From: JAHQVI01 sp050330195
Lineage (GTDB): Bacteria; Pseudomonadota; Alphaproteobacteria; Rhizobiales; Rhodomicrobiaceae
DNA length: 64,000 nucleotides
Assembly: GCA_050330195.1 (NCBI GenBank)
Contig: JBHJOB010000003.1
Coordinates: forward strand, 12,004 to 76,003
Reading direction: 5' to 3'
Both the position numbers and the translations under genes were made by a program. Shown piece after piece: positions 56,700 to 64,000 of the stretch. Under the pieces are notes generated by a model. It had not been told where the DNA came from and searched no databases. It worked only from the letters and a program-made list of their open reading frames with translations. Within the stretch, counting starts at the first letter, position 1. Each line of letters begins with the position of its first letter.

Positions 56700-59003
56700 T
56701 CAGCGATAGATATAGATCGGGCTGGTCCAGGCGCGGGTGCCGTCTTCGAGCGAGACGCGGATATAAAGCGGATTATCGCCGGTCGGCCTGATGTCCATCT
56801 TGCGGGAAAAACGGAAGGATTTGTACGGATTATCGTTCGGCAGGCGGACGGCACGAATGAATCTCGGCAGCACGCCGCTCTCGTCGAAAATGCGGTCGTC
56901 ATAGCCGATCTCCGCAAGCGGAATGTCAAACTCGACCAGTGGCGTCGAAAGCTGGAGACTGCCTTTCGCGCCATCATCGAGCAGCACCTCGAAGCCGCCG
57001 AGATTGCCGGTCGTCAGCGATTGCCATTTGAGCGAATGCGCGTCCACCTGCTCCAGCGTCTTGTCGGGGTTGAGGAAGTTGATCGGCCGCGCCTCGCGGA
57101 TGGAAGCTTCGGAAAACCGGGCGGTCCCGTCCCAGACCACCTGACGGAAGCGTCCGCGATATTCGGCCCCTTCCCAGATGACGCGGATGCGCGATCCCAA
57201 CTCGTTTTCGGCAAAGGGCCGCATCGTTTCGATCAGGTCCAGCCCATTGAAAAGATCAATCCGCTCGATCGGCGCGGCGGCAACGATTTCGGCATCGAGT
57301 TCGACACCGCCATCGGTCAAATGCACGATATCGCCCATCAGGGCCGTGTTGGAGTGCGACGGTTGCGAGGGGAACAGAGCGGGATCGTCATGATAAAGCT
57401 GACCTTCCTGCTCGAACCGCGCTCTAAGGTCGATGATCATGCGGCCGGTCGGCCCGCCGGTCGTGCCGTAATGCCGCCGCTTGCGCAGACAGTCGAGCAG
57501 AGCCGGGCGGCTCAGCCCCTCCATCAGATAACAGGTCAGCCCGCCGATTGCGCCGAACTTGCCCGCGCCGGGATAGCTCGCGCCCGGCCGCCCCTTGTGT
57601 CCATCCGAATTGGCGACGATGCCGACGCGGTAGCCCATTTCGAAAGCGTCCTGCACGAGCCATTCGAATGTGCCCCACGAGGAATGCACTTCAACCGAGC
57701 GCTCGAAACGTCCGTCATGAGCCAGCTTGATGTCGGCGTAACGTCCCCCGCAATGGGCAAAGCAGACGACGTCCCATTCCTCATTCTCGGCGAACGCCTC
57801 GAACAGCTTGCCCGCTGTCACGCAATCGGTTTCAATATCCGTGTGGTTCTCGATCAGCGCGTGGGAGGAACGGCGGATCGTGCGGCCTTCATCGGGGAAG
57901 AATACATTGCGATCACCGCCCAGCGCCGTATTCCCCGACCATTCATAACCCGGCAGCGCGACAAACCGGTCCGGCTTGTCGAACTCCGCTGTCAGCCGGT
58001 TCAACTCGCCCCAGAATTCGCCCGTTATCTGAAAGTCGTTACCCTGATGGCCGGTCGCATCGACGAAGGCGAGGTTGCGGGCAAAGGCGAAATACTGGCG
58101 CGCGCTTCCGGTGCCGATAGTTTCCTCGGATTGTCCATGCAGATCGCCCCAATAATGACGGAAGGACGGTGTTTCCTCGATCCGCAGCGGATTAGTGATC
58201 GCGACAACTTCGCCATCCGCGCCAACAAGCTCGATCTGATAGTCGCCCGGCGCTGCGGCGGACAGCCCCTCAATGGTGAATGCGCGCTGCCCCGGCGTGA
58301 GTGCGAACGTCTCTGGCAGGCCTTCTACCGCCGCGTTTGCGCGCAGGGCAAATGTCACGTCGCAGCGGTCGGATGGATTGCCCCAGCGGTCCTCGCCCTT
58401 GAGCTTCAACGCGAAGGTCTCGCCGGTCTTGCGCAAGGTCGGAAGCACGGCGACGTAACGCGCGGGCGCACCGGGAACGATGGCAATTTTCGGCTGCTCC
58501 GGTACCGGCTGGAAATTGAATGTCGCGATGGGGTCGGCAAGGACGCGAAACTCGAACGTATCCTCGCAGAACGTCTGCAAGCGCATCCCCGGCGAACCGC
58601 TATCGGTCACGCCGAAGCGCACGATGATCCGATCGCCTTCGGTCAGGTAGCCCTTGACCACCTTGATATAAAGTGTGCGGTCCCACGGCCGGACATTGGC
58701 CTTGGGGTCGAAACGATAATCGAGCACGGCGCCATTCGAGGCTTCGACGGTTGTATAGTTCGGGGCCTTCGGATCTGTAAACTGAGGATCGGATTGGTCC
58801 GATGCGAACCGAAAGCAGATCCGGAGTGCGCCGGAATCGTCGATCCCGTAAACGCCAGCCGTGTAGGTCAGCGTAAAGGAGGCGTAGCTCCCGGCTTCGA
58901 ACGCGCCGTCGGGCGTAATCGTGGCGGTTCCGAGATCTTCGGGCGCAATGGCGTGGCGGATAACCCCGCTATCCATGTCTTCCCAGGGCTGTCCAGCGGT
59001 CAT
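56700..59003 (-). CDS. DUF3604-family protein, PHP-like metal site
   Basis: About 767 residues, no signal peptide or TM segment, so cytoplasmic. The N-terminal ~270 residues are beta-rich (immunoglobulin-like); a PHP-type domain begins at HYWGDLHGQSEE (about 283-294) and includes CFAHCGG and NSDGHKGRPG (about 465-475), whose His/Asp residues can bind two or three metals. DUF3604 proteins have no settled activity; PHP domains are typically phosphoesterases. ATG 59003 follows GGGGGAGG; ATG 59015 adds four residues. It sits between nitroreductase and aconitase X genes in one operon. Confidence 0.85.
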   Translation of the reverse strand: MTAGQPWEDMDSGVIRHAIAPEDLGTATITPDGAFEAGSYASFTLTYTAGVYGIDDSGALRICFRFASDQSDPQFTDPKAPNYTTVEASNGAVLDYRFDPKANVRPWDRTLYIKVVKGYLTEGDRIIVRFGVTDSGSPGMRLQTFCEDTFEFRVLADPIATFNFQPVPEQPKIAIVPGAPARYVAVLPTLRKTGETFALKLKGEDRWGNPSDRCDVTFALRANAAVEGLPETFALTPGQRAFTIEGLSAAAPGDYQIELVGADGEVVAITNPLRIEETPSFRHYWGDLHGQSEETIGTGSARQYFAFARNLAFVDATGHQGNDFQITGEFWGELNRLTAEFDKPDRFVALPGYEWSGNTALGGDRNVFFPDEGRTIRRSSHALIENHTDIETDCVTAGKLFEAFAENEEWDVVCFAHCGGRYADIKLAHDGRFERSVEVHSSWGTFEWLVQDAFEMGYRVGIVANSDGHKGRPGASYPGAGKFGAIGGLTCYLMEGLSRPALLDCLRKRRHYGTTGGPTGRMIIDLRARFEQEGQLYHDDPALFPSQPSHSNTALMGDIVHLTDGGVELDAEIVAAAPIERIDLFNGLDLIETMRPFAENELGSRIRVIWEGAEYRGRFRQVVWDGTARFSEASIREARPINFLNPDKTLEQVDAHSLKWQSLTTGNLGGFEVLLDDGAKGSLQLSTPLVEFDIPLAEIGYDDRIFDESGVLPRFIRAVRLPNDNPYKSFRFSRKMDIRPTGDNPLYIRVSLEDGTRAWTSPIYIYR

Positions 59004-59043
59004 ATCCTCCCCCATCTTCTATCTGCTTTCATTCGTCATCAGA

Positions 59044-59907
59044 TCAATCCAGCTTGAAACCGCGAGCACGAACATAGGCGCCCCAATCCTCGCGTTCCTT
59101 GCCGGCATATTGGCGGGCCTTGTCTTCCGACCAGCTATAGATGTCCGCTTCGCCGAAGCGGTCCACGCCGCGCTGTTTGCTCATTGGCTGCGCGGCATGG
59201 CGGCGGCCATCATAGGCATCGACTTTCTCGCGGATGCCGTCCTCGCTGAATCGGTTCCGATGCACCGTTGCGGAGAGAGGCAGACGCATCGCGATGCGCG
59301 GTTCGGGGAATTTCGGCCAGCCGAGGCCGAGCCCGCAGACCGGAAATACATGATCCGGCAAACCGATCAGCTTGCTGATGTCTTCGGCATGATTGCGGAC
59401 CGCGCTGATCGGCGTGCAGCCAAGCCCTGCCGCTTCCGCCGCGAGAATGAAAGCGGAGAGCGCGATTCCCGCATCGACGGCTGCATTGAAAAAGGCGTCG
59501 AGATGATCGTTCGCGAAGGGCTTGCCGCGCCATTCGTGAAGCTGGCGCTGGCGACGGTTGTTTCCGCAGAAGATCAGCAGCGATGGCGCACCGGAGATCC
59601 AATCCTGCGCCAGTGGCCCGCTGGTCAGCATATCGTCAATCCGTTGGCGGATCGCCGGATCATCGACGATGACAATGTCGCGCTGTTGCAGGTCGCTCTT
59701 GGTCGGCGAAGCAAGCGCAAGCGCGCAAAGCGTCTCGGTCAGCTCGGGAGAAACCGCCTCGTCCCTATAGTGCCGGCAGGATCCACGGGCGGCAAGCTGT
59801 GTCCATAACTCCGGCACCTTGCCCCTGACATAGACCGGAAGCGCGGCCGCCTCATCGCCGAAGCGGTAACGCAAATCCTTGCGCAGCTTGTCTCCCGCGC
59901 CCCTCAT
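59044..59907 (-). CDS. nitroreductase-family FMN oxidoreductase (NfsA-like)
   Basis: 287 residues. RGSCRHYRDEAVSPEL and LALASPTKSDLQQRDIVIV are the N-terminal FMN-binding signatures, followed by DAGIALSAFILAAEAAGLGCTPIS and GLGLGWPKFPEPRIAMRLPL in the dimer/FMN domain. It uses NAD(P)H to reduce nitro groups, quinones or enoates. Its start overlaps the fumarase beta stop (ATGA). In this operon an enoate- or FMN-dependent reduction of an unsaturated acid is a possible role, by inference only. Confidence 0.88.
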   Translation of the reverse strand: MRGAGDKLRKDLRYRFGDEAAALPVYVRGKVPELWTQLAARGSCRHYRDEAVSPELTETLCALALASPTKSDLQQRDIVIVDDPAIRQRIDDMLTSGPLAQDWISGAPSLLIFCGNNRRQRQLHEWRGKPFANDHLDAFFNAAVDAGIALSAFILAAEAAGLGCTPISAVRNHAEDISKLIGLPDHVFPVCGLGLGWPKFPEPRIAMRLPLSATVHRNRFSEDGIREKVDAYDGRRHAAQPMSKQRGVDRFGEADIYSWSEDKARQYAGKEREDWGAYVRARGFKLD

Positions 59908-60581
59908 AGCATCTCGTCTTTCCGGTCGTCGGTTTCACCGAAGCGATGCAACGCGGGCGGCTTCAGGCCCTCATAGAGCTTCTCCAACCGCTCGTTCACC
60001 GTGTCGCCATGATCGGCAAGCAGAGAATTGCCGGCCAGATCGCTGTCCACGATGAACGGACCGAAATTCTCCACCTCGAAGAGCCACATGGCCTGCGCGA
60101 TGCCAAGCTCATCCAGCCAGTGAACGTCGCGAACGTTCTTGACGCCGCGCCCCAGCAGCGCGCCCGTACCGTAACCGACCGTGGTCAGATAGATCGCGCC
60201 GCGCGGGGCCAGGACAGTCTTGTAATCCTCGCGAGACATACCGCCCTTGCCGATGATGATCTTCGTGCCGGTCAGGTCGAGCCAGCCTGCCATCCATTTG
60301 GAAAATCGGAAGCTTGCGGTCGCGGTCACGCCGCCGATATTGTAGCCGCCCTCCGGTTTGCGCGAGGCGGCGGGCGAACAGTGGAAGTTGACATTGCTGA
60401 TGTCCGTCACGCCCTCGGGCAGCGATCCGCCCTCGTCGATGACCTTTTTGTAAGCGCCTTCGCGCGCCGTGTAGACGACGCCGTCGAGAAAGACGATGTT
60501 GCCCAGCTCCAGGCTCGCAATATCCTCCTGCGAAGCGGGGATGTTTATGCGGACTTGTTTAAGGCTGTTTTGCTCGGCCAT
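59904..60581 (-). CDS. fumarate hydratase class I / tartrate dehydratase beta subunit
   Basis: 225 residues from ATG 60581 (GGGAGA upstream), the C-terminal swivel-like domain of class I fumarases (GNIVFLDGVVYTARE, HCSPAASR, IIIGKGGMS). It completes the active site of the alpha subunit encoded directly upstream and overlapping it by 37 bp. The invariant-looking RDAAH of fumarases reads REGAY here, a possible substrate-specificity change. A longer start at 60617 is possible. Confidence 0.9.
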   Translation of the reverse strand: MAEQNSLKQVRINIPASQEDIASLELGNIVFLDGVVYTAREGAYKKVIDEGGSLPEGVTDISNVNFHCSPAASRKPEGGYNIGGVTATASFRFSKWMAGWLDLTGTKIIIGKGGMSREDYKTVLAPRGAIYLTTVGYGTGALLGRGVKNVRDVHWLDELGIAQAMWLFEVENFGPFIVDSDLAGNSLLADHGDTVNERLEKLYEGLKPPALHRFGETDDRKDEML

Positions 60582-61507
60582 TCGACTGTCTCCCGCCGCA
60601 TGTAAGGGGTGAACCATTTCGGATCGGTCCGGTATTCAACCGATCCGTCCGCGTGAATGCGCGCCGTCGCCCGCCGCGAGGACAGGCAGAATGTATGTAT
60701 GCTGATCGGCATTCCGCCCGTATGGGTGTAGCCGATCTCGATATGGCAATCGACAACCATCGACGAGCCCACAAAGCCCATCGCTCCCATGCCGATATTG
60801 TTGCCAAGCTCCATCAACTCGGCCTCAAGCGCGGCGATCTTCGGATCCGGGTTCTTGTCGCCAACGGTGCGCAGACAGGCAGCCTGCTTTCCGAGCTGCA
60901 TGCAGGTGTCCTTGGAGCCGCCAAGGCCGACGCCGACGATCGCGGGCTGGCAGGCAAGGCCGCGCTTGCCGAATGCGATCAGCGTGTCGAGGAAGAAGCG
61001 CTTGATGCCGTCGATGCCGTCGCCGGGGAACAGCATCCGGTAGTCGGTGCCAAACAGTCCGCCCTTGTGAACCGTGGTGATGTCGATCCAGTCCGCATCC
61101 GGCTCGAAGCTCCATTCGACCTCGGGGGAATTCACGCCGACATTGTTGTTGTGCTCGGTGCGCCAGAGCGGATGCACGCGGTTCGGTCTCAGCGGCACGT
61201 CCTGCGTCGCCCGCGCGGTCGCGCTGCGCAGAGCGCGCTCGAAGCCGGTAAAGCCGCCATCGAACTTCGCGTTGTCGCCGACCTTTACATAGTAGCGCGG
61301 CAGGCCGGTATCGGCGCACATCGGCCGGCGGTCCTCAGTGGCGGCCTCCCAATTGTCGACCATCGACTTCAGCACGAAGGAGGACAGGTCGCCCTTCTCC
61401 AGGTCGATCATGCCCTTGATGCCCGTCAGATAATCCTGCGGGATGTCGATCGCGGCCTTGGTCATGATCTCGTAGGCGGCCGTTTCGATCGTTGCGTTCT
61501 CGATCAT
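60545..61507 (-). CDS. fumarate hydratase class I / tartrate dehydratase alpha subunit
   Basis: 320 residues. The 4Fe-4S cysteines are Cys64 (MCADTGLP), Cys202 (KDTCMQLG) and Cys274 (HTFCLSS). GVGLGGSKDTCMQLGKQA is the diagnostic segment. The cluster acts as a Lewis acid for hydration or dehydration of fumarate-like acids. A two-subunit form is shared by L-tartrate dehydratase, fumarase and mesaconase types; sequence alone does not separate them. It lies 9 bp downstream of the flavoprotein gene, so an SDH-fumarase-like succession is built into the operon. Confidence 0.92.
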   Translation of the reverse strand: MIENATIETAAYEIMTKAAIDIPQDYLTGIKGMIDLEKGDLSSFVLKSMVDNWEAATEDRRPMCADTGLPRYYVKVGDNAKFDGGFTGFERALRSATARATQDVPLRPNRVHPLWRTEHNNNVGVNSPEVEWSFEPDADWIDITTVHKGGLFGTDYRMLFPGDGIDGIKRFFLDTLIAFGKRGLACQPAIVGVGLGGSKDTCMQLGKQAACLRTVGDKNPDPKIAALEAELMELGNNIGMGAMGFVGSSMVVDCHIEIGYTHTGGMPISIHTFCLSSRRATARIHADGSVEYRTDPKWFTPYMRRETVEWPSKTALNKSA

Positions 61508-61516
61508 GTCATTCTC

Positions 61517-63271
61517 CTATTCCGCCGCTGTTCGGGGCGCAAGGGGCTGCCCGTCCGCGTCCACCAGAGACTGGCCCGGTTGCACGATGTCGAACGTGAC
61601 CGGCACCATCTCGACGCTGAGCTTTTCGTCCTGTTTCCGAATGCGGGTAAAGGCGGTGCTGTTGAGGTCGCCCGTTTCGGGGAAGTCTTCGCGGAAATGC
61701 GCGCCGCGGCTGTCTTCCCGTGCAAGCGCGGCATGGGTGATGACCTCGCTGATGCTCAGCAGACTGTCGAGATTGAGCCAGTCATGCCAGGTCAGGTTGA
61801 ATGCGCGGTCGCCATCGGCAAGGCCGGTTCTCTGAAGCTCGACCGCACGATCCGCAATTTTCGTCAGCCCACGTTCCAGTCCGTTGCGGTCGCGCAGGAC
61901 GCCGACATCGTCCCACATATCCCGCCACAAAGTCTCGCGTACGCCGAGCAGATCGCCGGGCTTCAAGGCGAAAGGCGCTTCGGCCCGCGCTATGCCGGCC
62001 TCGATGACGCTCTCATCCGGGTCCGCGCTGCTGTTCAGCTCCATAGCATAGGCTGCCATGCTGTCGCCGGCAATGCCTCCGAATACGGTCGAATTGGCGA
62101 CGCCATTGCCCCCGAGGCGGTTTGCGCCATGAACGCCGCCACAATCTTCGCCGGCGGCAAACAGGCCAGGGATCGCGGTCGTTGTGTCCGGCTCGAACTC
62201 TAGTCCGCCCATCAGATAATGCGCCGTCGGAACAACTTCGACGCGCCCGCCAGCAAGGTCGAAACCACAATCGGCGCAGCGCTTGACCATGCCGGGGAAC
62301 GCCTTCGCGACCTTCTCCGGTCCCAAATGCGCCATCTCGATATAGACGCCGCCCATCGGGGTCGTCCGTCCTGCGCGCATTTCCGCATAGATCGCGCGGG
62401 CAACGATATCGCGGGTCGCCCGCTCGCCGCGCTCGTGATAGCGCGACATGAAGCGCTCGCCCTCGCCATTGAGCAGATAGCCGCCCGCGCCGCGCAGGCC
62501 CTCTTCGAGCACCGTCCCGGTCATGCGCGTATCGGGGCCGCCGAGCAGGCCGGTCGGATGGAATTGCACCATCTCCATGTCACGCAAGGGTAGGCCGAGC
62601 CGCAGCGCCATTGCCAGACCGTCGCAGCTCTTGTCGCCCGACGGCGTGTGGTAGAGATACATGGTCGGCCCGCCGCCGGTCGCCAGCAGCACGGCCTTGG
62701 CCTGCACGAAGCGGTAGCCGCCGGTGCGCATGTCGATCAGCAGCGCGCCGGAAATGCTGGAGCCGTCCGCCGCCGGAATGAGTTCGATGGCGCGGTGTTC
62801 TTCCAGCCGGTTGACGTCCAGCGCCAGCACCTGTTCCATCAGGCGATTGATGATCTCGATGCCGGTCAGGTCGCCCTTGTGAACCGTGCGGTCAAAAGTC
62901 TGTCCGGCGAAGGCCTTCTGATGCAGCGAGCCGTCCGGATTACGGTCGAAGAAGCAGCCGACCTCGTTTTCCAGCTCGCGCACCCGCTCGACCGCGCCGA
63001 CGCAGAGCCGCCATGCCAGATCCTGCCGGGGCAGCCATTTGCCGCCCTCGATGCTGTCCATGAAATGCCGTTCGACGGAGTCGCCCGCCGCCAGCGCGAC
63101 ATTGTAGCCGCCCTGCACCATCCGTGTGCAGCCGCATTTGCCGAGCAGCCCCTTGACGACGATCGTGACATCCGCATCGGGATTGGCCTGCTTGGCGTGC
63201 AGTGCGGCAAACAAGCCTGCCCCGCCGGAGCCGAGAATGAGTATGTCCGTCTTGTGGCGCTCGATCCGCAT
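61517..63271 (-). CDS. SDH/fumarate-reductase-like flavoprotein subunit
   Basis: 584 residues from ATG 63271. FAD-binding ILILGSGGAGLFAALHA is at the start. Catalytic-site motifs are conserved: MVQFHPTGLL, RGAGGYLLN, RATRDIVARAI (Arg), VVPTAHYLMGG (His) and HGANRLGGNGV (Arg). The covalent FAD His of E. coli SdhA (SHTVSAQGG) is Cys48 here (GCTRMVQGG). So the FAD is probably non-covalent or linked differently. Its ATG overlaps the stop of the membrane anchor (ATGA). The complex should oxidise a succinate-like acid or reduce a fumarate-like one at the inner membrane. Confidence 0.9.
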   Translation of the reverse strand: MRIERHKTDILILGSGGAGLFAALHAKQANPDADVTIVVKGLLGKCGCTRMVQGGYNVALAAGDSVERHFMDSIEGGKWLPRQDLAWRLCVGAVERVRELENEVGCFFDRNPDGSLHQKAFAGQTFDRTVHKGDLTGIEIINRLMEQVLALDVNRLEEHRAIELIPAADGSSISGALLIDMRTGGYRFVQAKAVLLATGGGPTMYLYHTPSGDKSCDGLAMALRLGLPLRDMEMVQFHPTGLLGGPDTRMTGTVLEEGLRGAGGYLLNGEGERFMSRYHERGERATRDIVARAIYAEMRAGRTTPMGGVYIEMAHLGPEKVAKAFPGMVKRCADCGFDLAGGRVEVVPTAHYLMGGLEFEPDTTTAIPGLFAAGEDCGGVHGANRLGGNGVANSTVFGGIAGDSMAAYAMELNSSADPDESVIEAGIARAEAPFALKPGDLLGVRETLWRDMWDDVGVLRDRNGLERGLTKIADRAVELQRTGLADGDRAFNLTWHDWLNLDSLLSISEVITHAALAREDSRGAHFREDFPETGDLNSTAFTRIRKQDEKLSVEMVPVTFDIVQPGQSLVDADGQPLAPRTAAE

Positions 63272-63618
63272 CAGAATGCTCCCGCAAGAAAGACGAAACC
63301 GATCAGAATCGCCGCCGCGGCGCTCGGTACGATCCAGCTTGCACGCGTGGCAGTCGGCTCCGACCACGGCAGAAATTCGAGCACCAGAATGCGCGCGCCG
63401 AAGAACAGATGGATGGACAGCAGGATGACGAGACCCCATTCGGCGAATTTGACGATCGGCAACTCGGCGAAGCGGAGCGCCGTGTCGAGCGTTACTGCGC
63501 CTTCAAGGGCGAGGCCGAGCGTCAGGAAATGCGCTGGCAGGAACAGGGCGAGCGCGATACCGGAGAGGCGATGGCCGAGGAATGCCCAATATGCGCGGTG
63601 ATGGCGATGGCGGATCAT
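63271..63618 (-). CDS. membrane anchor subunit of SDH/FRD-like complex (1)
   Basis: 115 residues from ATG 63618 with three TM segments (HRLSGIALALFLPAHFLTLGL, VILLSIHLFFGARILVL, ILIGFVFLAGA). His in SIHLFFGAR matches the heme/quinone-region helix of SdhC-like proteins. It is 4 bp after the other anchor and overlaps the flavoprotein start. The longer frame to 63831 is a shadow of the other anchor gene. Confidence 0.82.
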   Translation of the reverse strand: MIRHRHHRAYWAFLGHRLSGIALALFLPAHFLTLGLALEGAVTLDTALRFAELPIVKFAEWGLVILLSIHLFFGARILVLEFLPWSEPTATRASWIVPSAAAAILIGFVFLAGAF

Positions 63619-63622
63619 TGGC

Positions 63623-63955
63623 TCAGCCTCCCACCACGGCATAGACGGCGCGCAGGCCGAGGATTGCAAGTAGCAGCGCGAAAGCGGCCATGCCCCAATC
63701 GACGGCGCGACGCGAAAGTCCGGTCCATTCCCTGAGGATGTTGCGCAGCCCGATCGGCGCATGGATCGCGGCGGCGAGTACAAACGTACCGTAAAAGGCC
63801 GCCCACAGAGCACTGCCCTGCGTTCGTCCAAGAATTTCGGCGGCGGTCAGGCCATCCCGCACGGCATAGAGGATCAACAGCAGATGCACGATGACGAGCG
63901 GCCCGAGCAGAAGCGCGGACAGCCGCTGAAGGACGAAAAGCTGGCGCTCGCTCAT
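63623..63955 (-). CDS. membrane anchor subunit of SDH/FRD-like complex (2)
   Basis: 110 residues, three TM segments (QRLSALLLGPLVIVHLLLIL, FVLAAAIHAPIGLRNIL, VDWGMAAFALLLAILG). Histidines HLLL and IHAPIGLRN suit heme or quinone binding in SdhC/SdhD-type anchors. Its ATG overlaps the upstream stop (ATGA). With the companion it would form the membrane half of a complex-II-like enzyme. Confidence 0.82.
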   Translation of the reverse strand: MSERQLFVLQRLSALLLGPLVIVHLLLILYAVRDGLTAAEILGRTQGSALWAAFYGTFVLAAAIHAPIGLRNILREWTGLSRRAVDWGMAAFALLLAILGLRAVYAVVGG

Positions 63956-64000
63956 TCCGGCGCCCTCCCCAGAAAGCTGAGCAGCGACATGCGCTTCAGC
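63952..64000 (-). CDS. C-terminus of upstream operon gene (partial), possibly iron-sulphur subunit
   Basis: The frame ending at TGA 63952-63954 reads LKRMSLLSFLGRAPE from the window edge and overlaps the anchor ATG by four bases. By complex-II operon logic it should be an SdhB/FrdB-like iron-sulphur protein, but 15 residues cannot prove this. Confidence 0.5.
   Translation of the reverse strand, partial: LKRMSLLSFLGRAPE

Noticed and set aside
56463..59057. 864-codon plus-strand frame opposite the DUF3604 gene
   Set aside because: Antisense shadow of a real long gene with no domain of its own.

Overview
The window reads as chromosomal DNA of a GC-rich alphaproteobacterium, most likely order Hyphomicrobiales (Rhizobiales). 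The evidence is the housekeeping order DUF2155-aat-accC-accB-aroQ / dsbA-like-M48 / rne / amidase-mrcA-prfB, an Agrobacterium-type gbpR-chvE-gguA-gguB-gguC locus, and a phaA-phaB/phaR polyhydroxyalkanoate locus. I cannot fix genus or family. I see no rRNA, tRNA, CRISPR array, prophage or insertion sequence.

Layout. 1-3.2 kb: the end of a nucleotide-sugar/glycan cluster on the minus strand (glycosyltransferase, rfbF, SDR epimerase, and a methyltransferase cut by the window edge). 3.6-19.6 kb: core genes for protein turnover, fatty-acid synthesis (accBC), shikimate pathway (aroQ), envelope redox and proteolysis, RNase E, peptidoglycan hydrolysis and synthesis, and prfB with an intact programmed +1 frameshift. 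20-26.8 kb: glutamate synthase gltB-GST-gltD. 27-28.1 kb: an exported phytase-like esterase.

28.1-43.1 kb: a sugar island. It holds the ChvE-GguAB importer, GguC, an IlvD/Edd sugar-acid dehydratase, a SMP-30 lactonase, a mutarotase, a second importer split over two divergent units, an orphan NAD-dependent epimerase and a XylB-like aldose 1-dehydrogenase. Together they fit non-phosphorylative oxidation of a pentose or galactose-type sugar: aldose to lactone to aldonate to 2-keto-3-deoxy acid. The last step, a ketoglutarate-semialdehyde dehydrogenase, is not in the window.

43-48.5 kb: a DMT exporter, phaB, phaA, divergent phaR and a CAP-domain lipoprotein. 48.5-52.2 kb: a LacI regulator with a clear operator in front of a two-gene isomerase/oxidoreductase operon. 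52.5-54.5 kb: a D,D-carboxypeptidase and another DMT transporter.

55-64 kb is the most unusual part. A tightly overlapping minus-strand operon combines a complex-II-like enzyme (the end of an upstream gene, two membrane anchors, and a flavoprotein lacking the usual FAD-linking histidine), a two-subunit class I fumarase/tartrate-dehydratase-type enzyme, a nitroreductase, a DUF3604 PHP-like protein and both halves of aconitase X. The genes look like a dedicated oxidation/hydration route for a substituted di- or tricarboxylic acid. I do not recognise it as a described pathway.

Several non-coding elements stand out: two copies of a ~90 bp hairpin repeat 50 kb apart, two other palindromic intergenic repeats, several intrinsic terminators, and palindromic candidate operators in front of the LacI operon, phaR, the epimerase operon and the aminotransferase.
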